From the NCBI GenBank assembly GCA_021648225.1, contig JAKITE010000064.1:1-14906 (forward strand): DNA of 14,906 nt, written 5' to 3'. Made by a program: the position numbers and the translations under genes. Every line of letters begins with the position of its first letter. The stretch's first letter is position 1. The stretch is from Paracoccaceae bacterium (GTDB taxonomy: Bacteria > Pseudomonadota > Alphaproteobacteria > Rhodobacterales > Rhodobacteraceae). A model generated the notes under the pieces. That model ran no database searches and was not told the origin of the DNA. It saw only the letters and a list, made by a program, of their open reading frames with translations. Below, piece after piece: positions 14,275 through 14,906 of this stretch.

Positions 14275-14906
14275 AATAACAATCGCCAACCGCAAAATTG
14301 GCCCCGATCACCCGCCTTATATAATATGCGAGCTTTCAGCCAACCATAATGGCAGTCTTGAAACCGCGCTAAATATGGTGGATGCAGCCAAAGCCACGGG
14401 ATCAGATGCGGTCAAGTTGCAAACCTATCGGCCCGATACCATTACCCTCAATAGCAACGCACCCGAATTTCAAATTCAGGGCGGGCTATGGGCTGGCCGC
14501 ACGCTTTATGAACTTTATGAGCAGGCCCACACCCCGTGGGAATGGCACAAACCGCTGTTTGACCGTGCGCGCAAGGCGGGAATCACCATGTTTTCCTCGC
14601 CGTTTGACAGCACCGCTGTTGACCTGCTCGAAGACCTGAACGCACCTGCCTATAAAATTGCATCATTTGAAGCAGTGGATCTGCCCTTGATCCGCTATGC
14701 GGCCAGCACCGGAAAACCGCTGATTATTTCCACCGGCATGGCCGATGCCGACGAAATCACCGAAGCAATCGAGGCCGCACGGGAGGGTGGTTGCCGCGAG
14801 CTGGCGATTTTGCATTGCGTCAGCGGCTATCCTGCTCCGGCTGATCAATACAACCTGCGCACCATTCCCGATATGATCAACAGGTTCGGGTTGGTGACAG
14901 GCCTGT
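14264..14906 (+). CDS. pseI: Pseudaminic acid synthase (3' end beyond window)
   Basis: 214 codons are visible, about 60% of the usual 340-350 residues; the frame runs off the right edge. PseI, a NeuB-family enzyme, condenses 6-deoxy-2,4-diacetamido-altrose with phosphoenolpyruvate to make Pse. Seen: ICELSANHNGS (E23 at the place of the NeuB catalytic Glu), DAVKLQTYRPDTITLNS, the PseI-type segment G-L-W-A-G-R-T-L-Y-E-L-Y-E-Q-A-H-T-P-W-E-W-H, FSSPFD, YKIASFEA, STGMAD, and LHCVSGYPAP with a metal-ligand His. The loop after LQTY distinguishes Pse synthase from sialic or legionaminic acid synthases by family knowledge. The ATG at 14264 overlaps the pseH end; a GTG directly before it (14261) is a possible alternative. 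Confidence 0.93.
   Translation, partial: MAHKITIANRKIGPDHPPYIICELSANHNGSLETALNMVDAAKATGSDAVKLQTYRPDTITLNSNAPEFQIQGGLWAGRTLYELYEQAHTPWEWHKPLFDRARKAGITMFSSPFDSTAVDLLEDLNAPAYKIASFEAVDLPLIRYAASTGKPLIISTGMADADEITEAIEAAREGGCRELAILHCVSGYPAPADQYNLRTIPDMINRFGLVTGL

Overview
The window looks like chromosomal DNA of an alphaproteobacterium, most likely a member of or near the Rhodobacterales. The basis is the gene content (a bactofilin paired with an M23 peptidase, a PDH-type dihydrolipoyl dehydrogenase near lipoyl synthase, a DUF2189 tail) and the protein sequences. GC is moderate, roughly 50-55% by eye. This placement is inference; there is no rRNA or other marker gene. Almost all of the DNA is coding, no intergenic gap exceeds about 220 bp, and I see no tRNA, rRNA, CRISPR array, IS element or integrase.

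Layout. The extreme left end holds the last 29 codons of a plus-strand DUF2189-type membrane protein, which converges on a minus-strand two-gene operon: a membrane-anchored coiled-coil LytM/M23 endopeptidase followed, with an 11-nt overlap, by a bactofilin. Divergent from it run queA (queuosine synthesis), an MFS transporter, a DUF924 protein and lpdA (dihydrolipoyl dehydrogenase). Next come a cysteine-type sulfatase (plus) and a VIT1/CCC1-type metal transporter (minus), tail to tail with only 6 bp between them. lipA (lipoyl synthase) is divergent from the transporter. lpdA and lipA serve the same lipoate-dependent dehydrogenases.

From 10372 to the right edge there is a tightly packed pseudaminic acid (Pse) operon: pseB, pseC, a 34-codon relic of pseF, pseG, pseH and pseI (cut by the window end). 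The genes abut or overlap throughout. Together they would turn UDP-GlcNAc into Pse, the nonulosonic acid used on flagellins or surface glycans. The CMP-activating step (PseF) is represented only by a small in-frame ORF that joins a PseF-like N-terminal start (MKIAVI) to a PseF-like C-terminal tail. It still overlaps pseC by ATGA and pseG by TGATG. This is the most interesting thing in the window: either the CMP-Pse synthetase is encoded elsewhere, or the pathway is broken at that step, or the assembly has lost about 600 bp.

Secondary points: a 16-bp dispersed palindrome-associated repeat found after both the DUF924 gene and lipA; a REP-like double hairpin with two mutually exclusive stems in front of the sulfatase; a C9 homopolymer inside the sulfatase; and an intrinsic-terminator-shaped hairpin in the leader of the M23-bactofilin operon.
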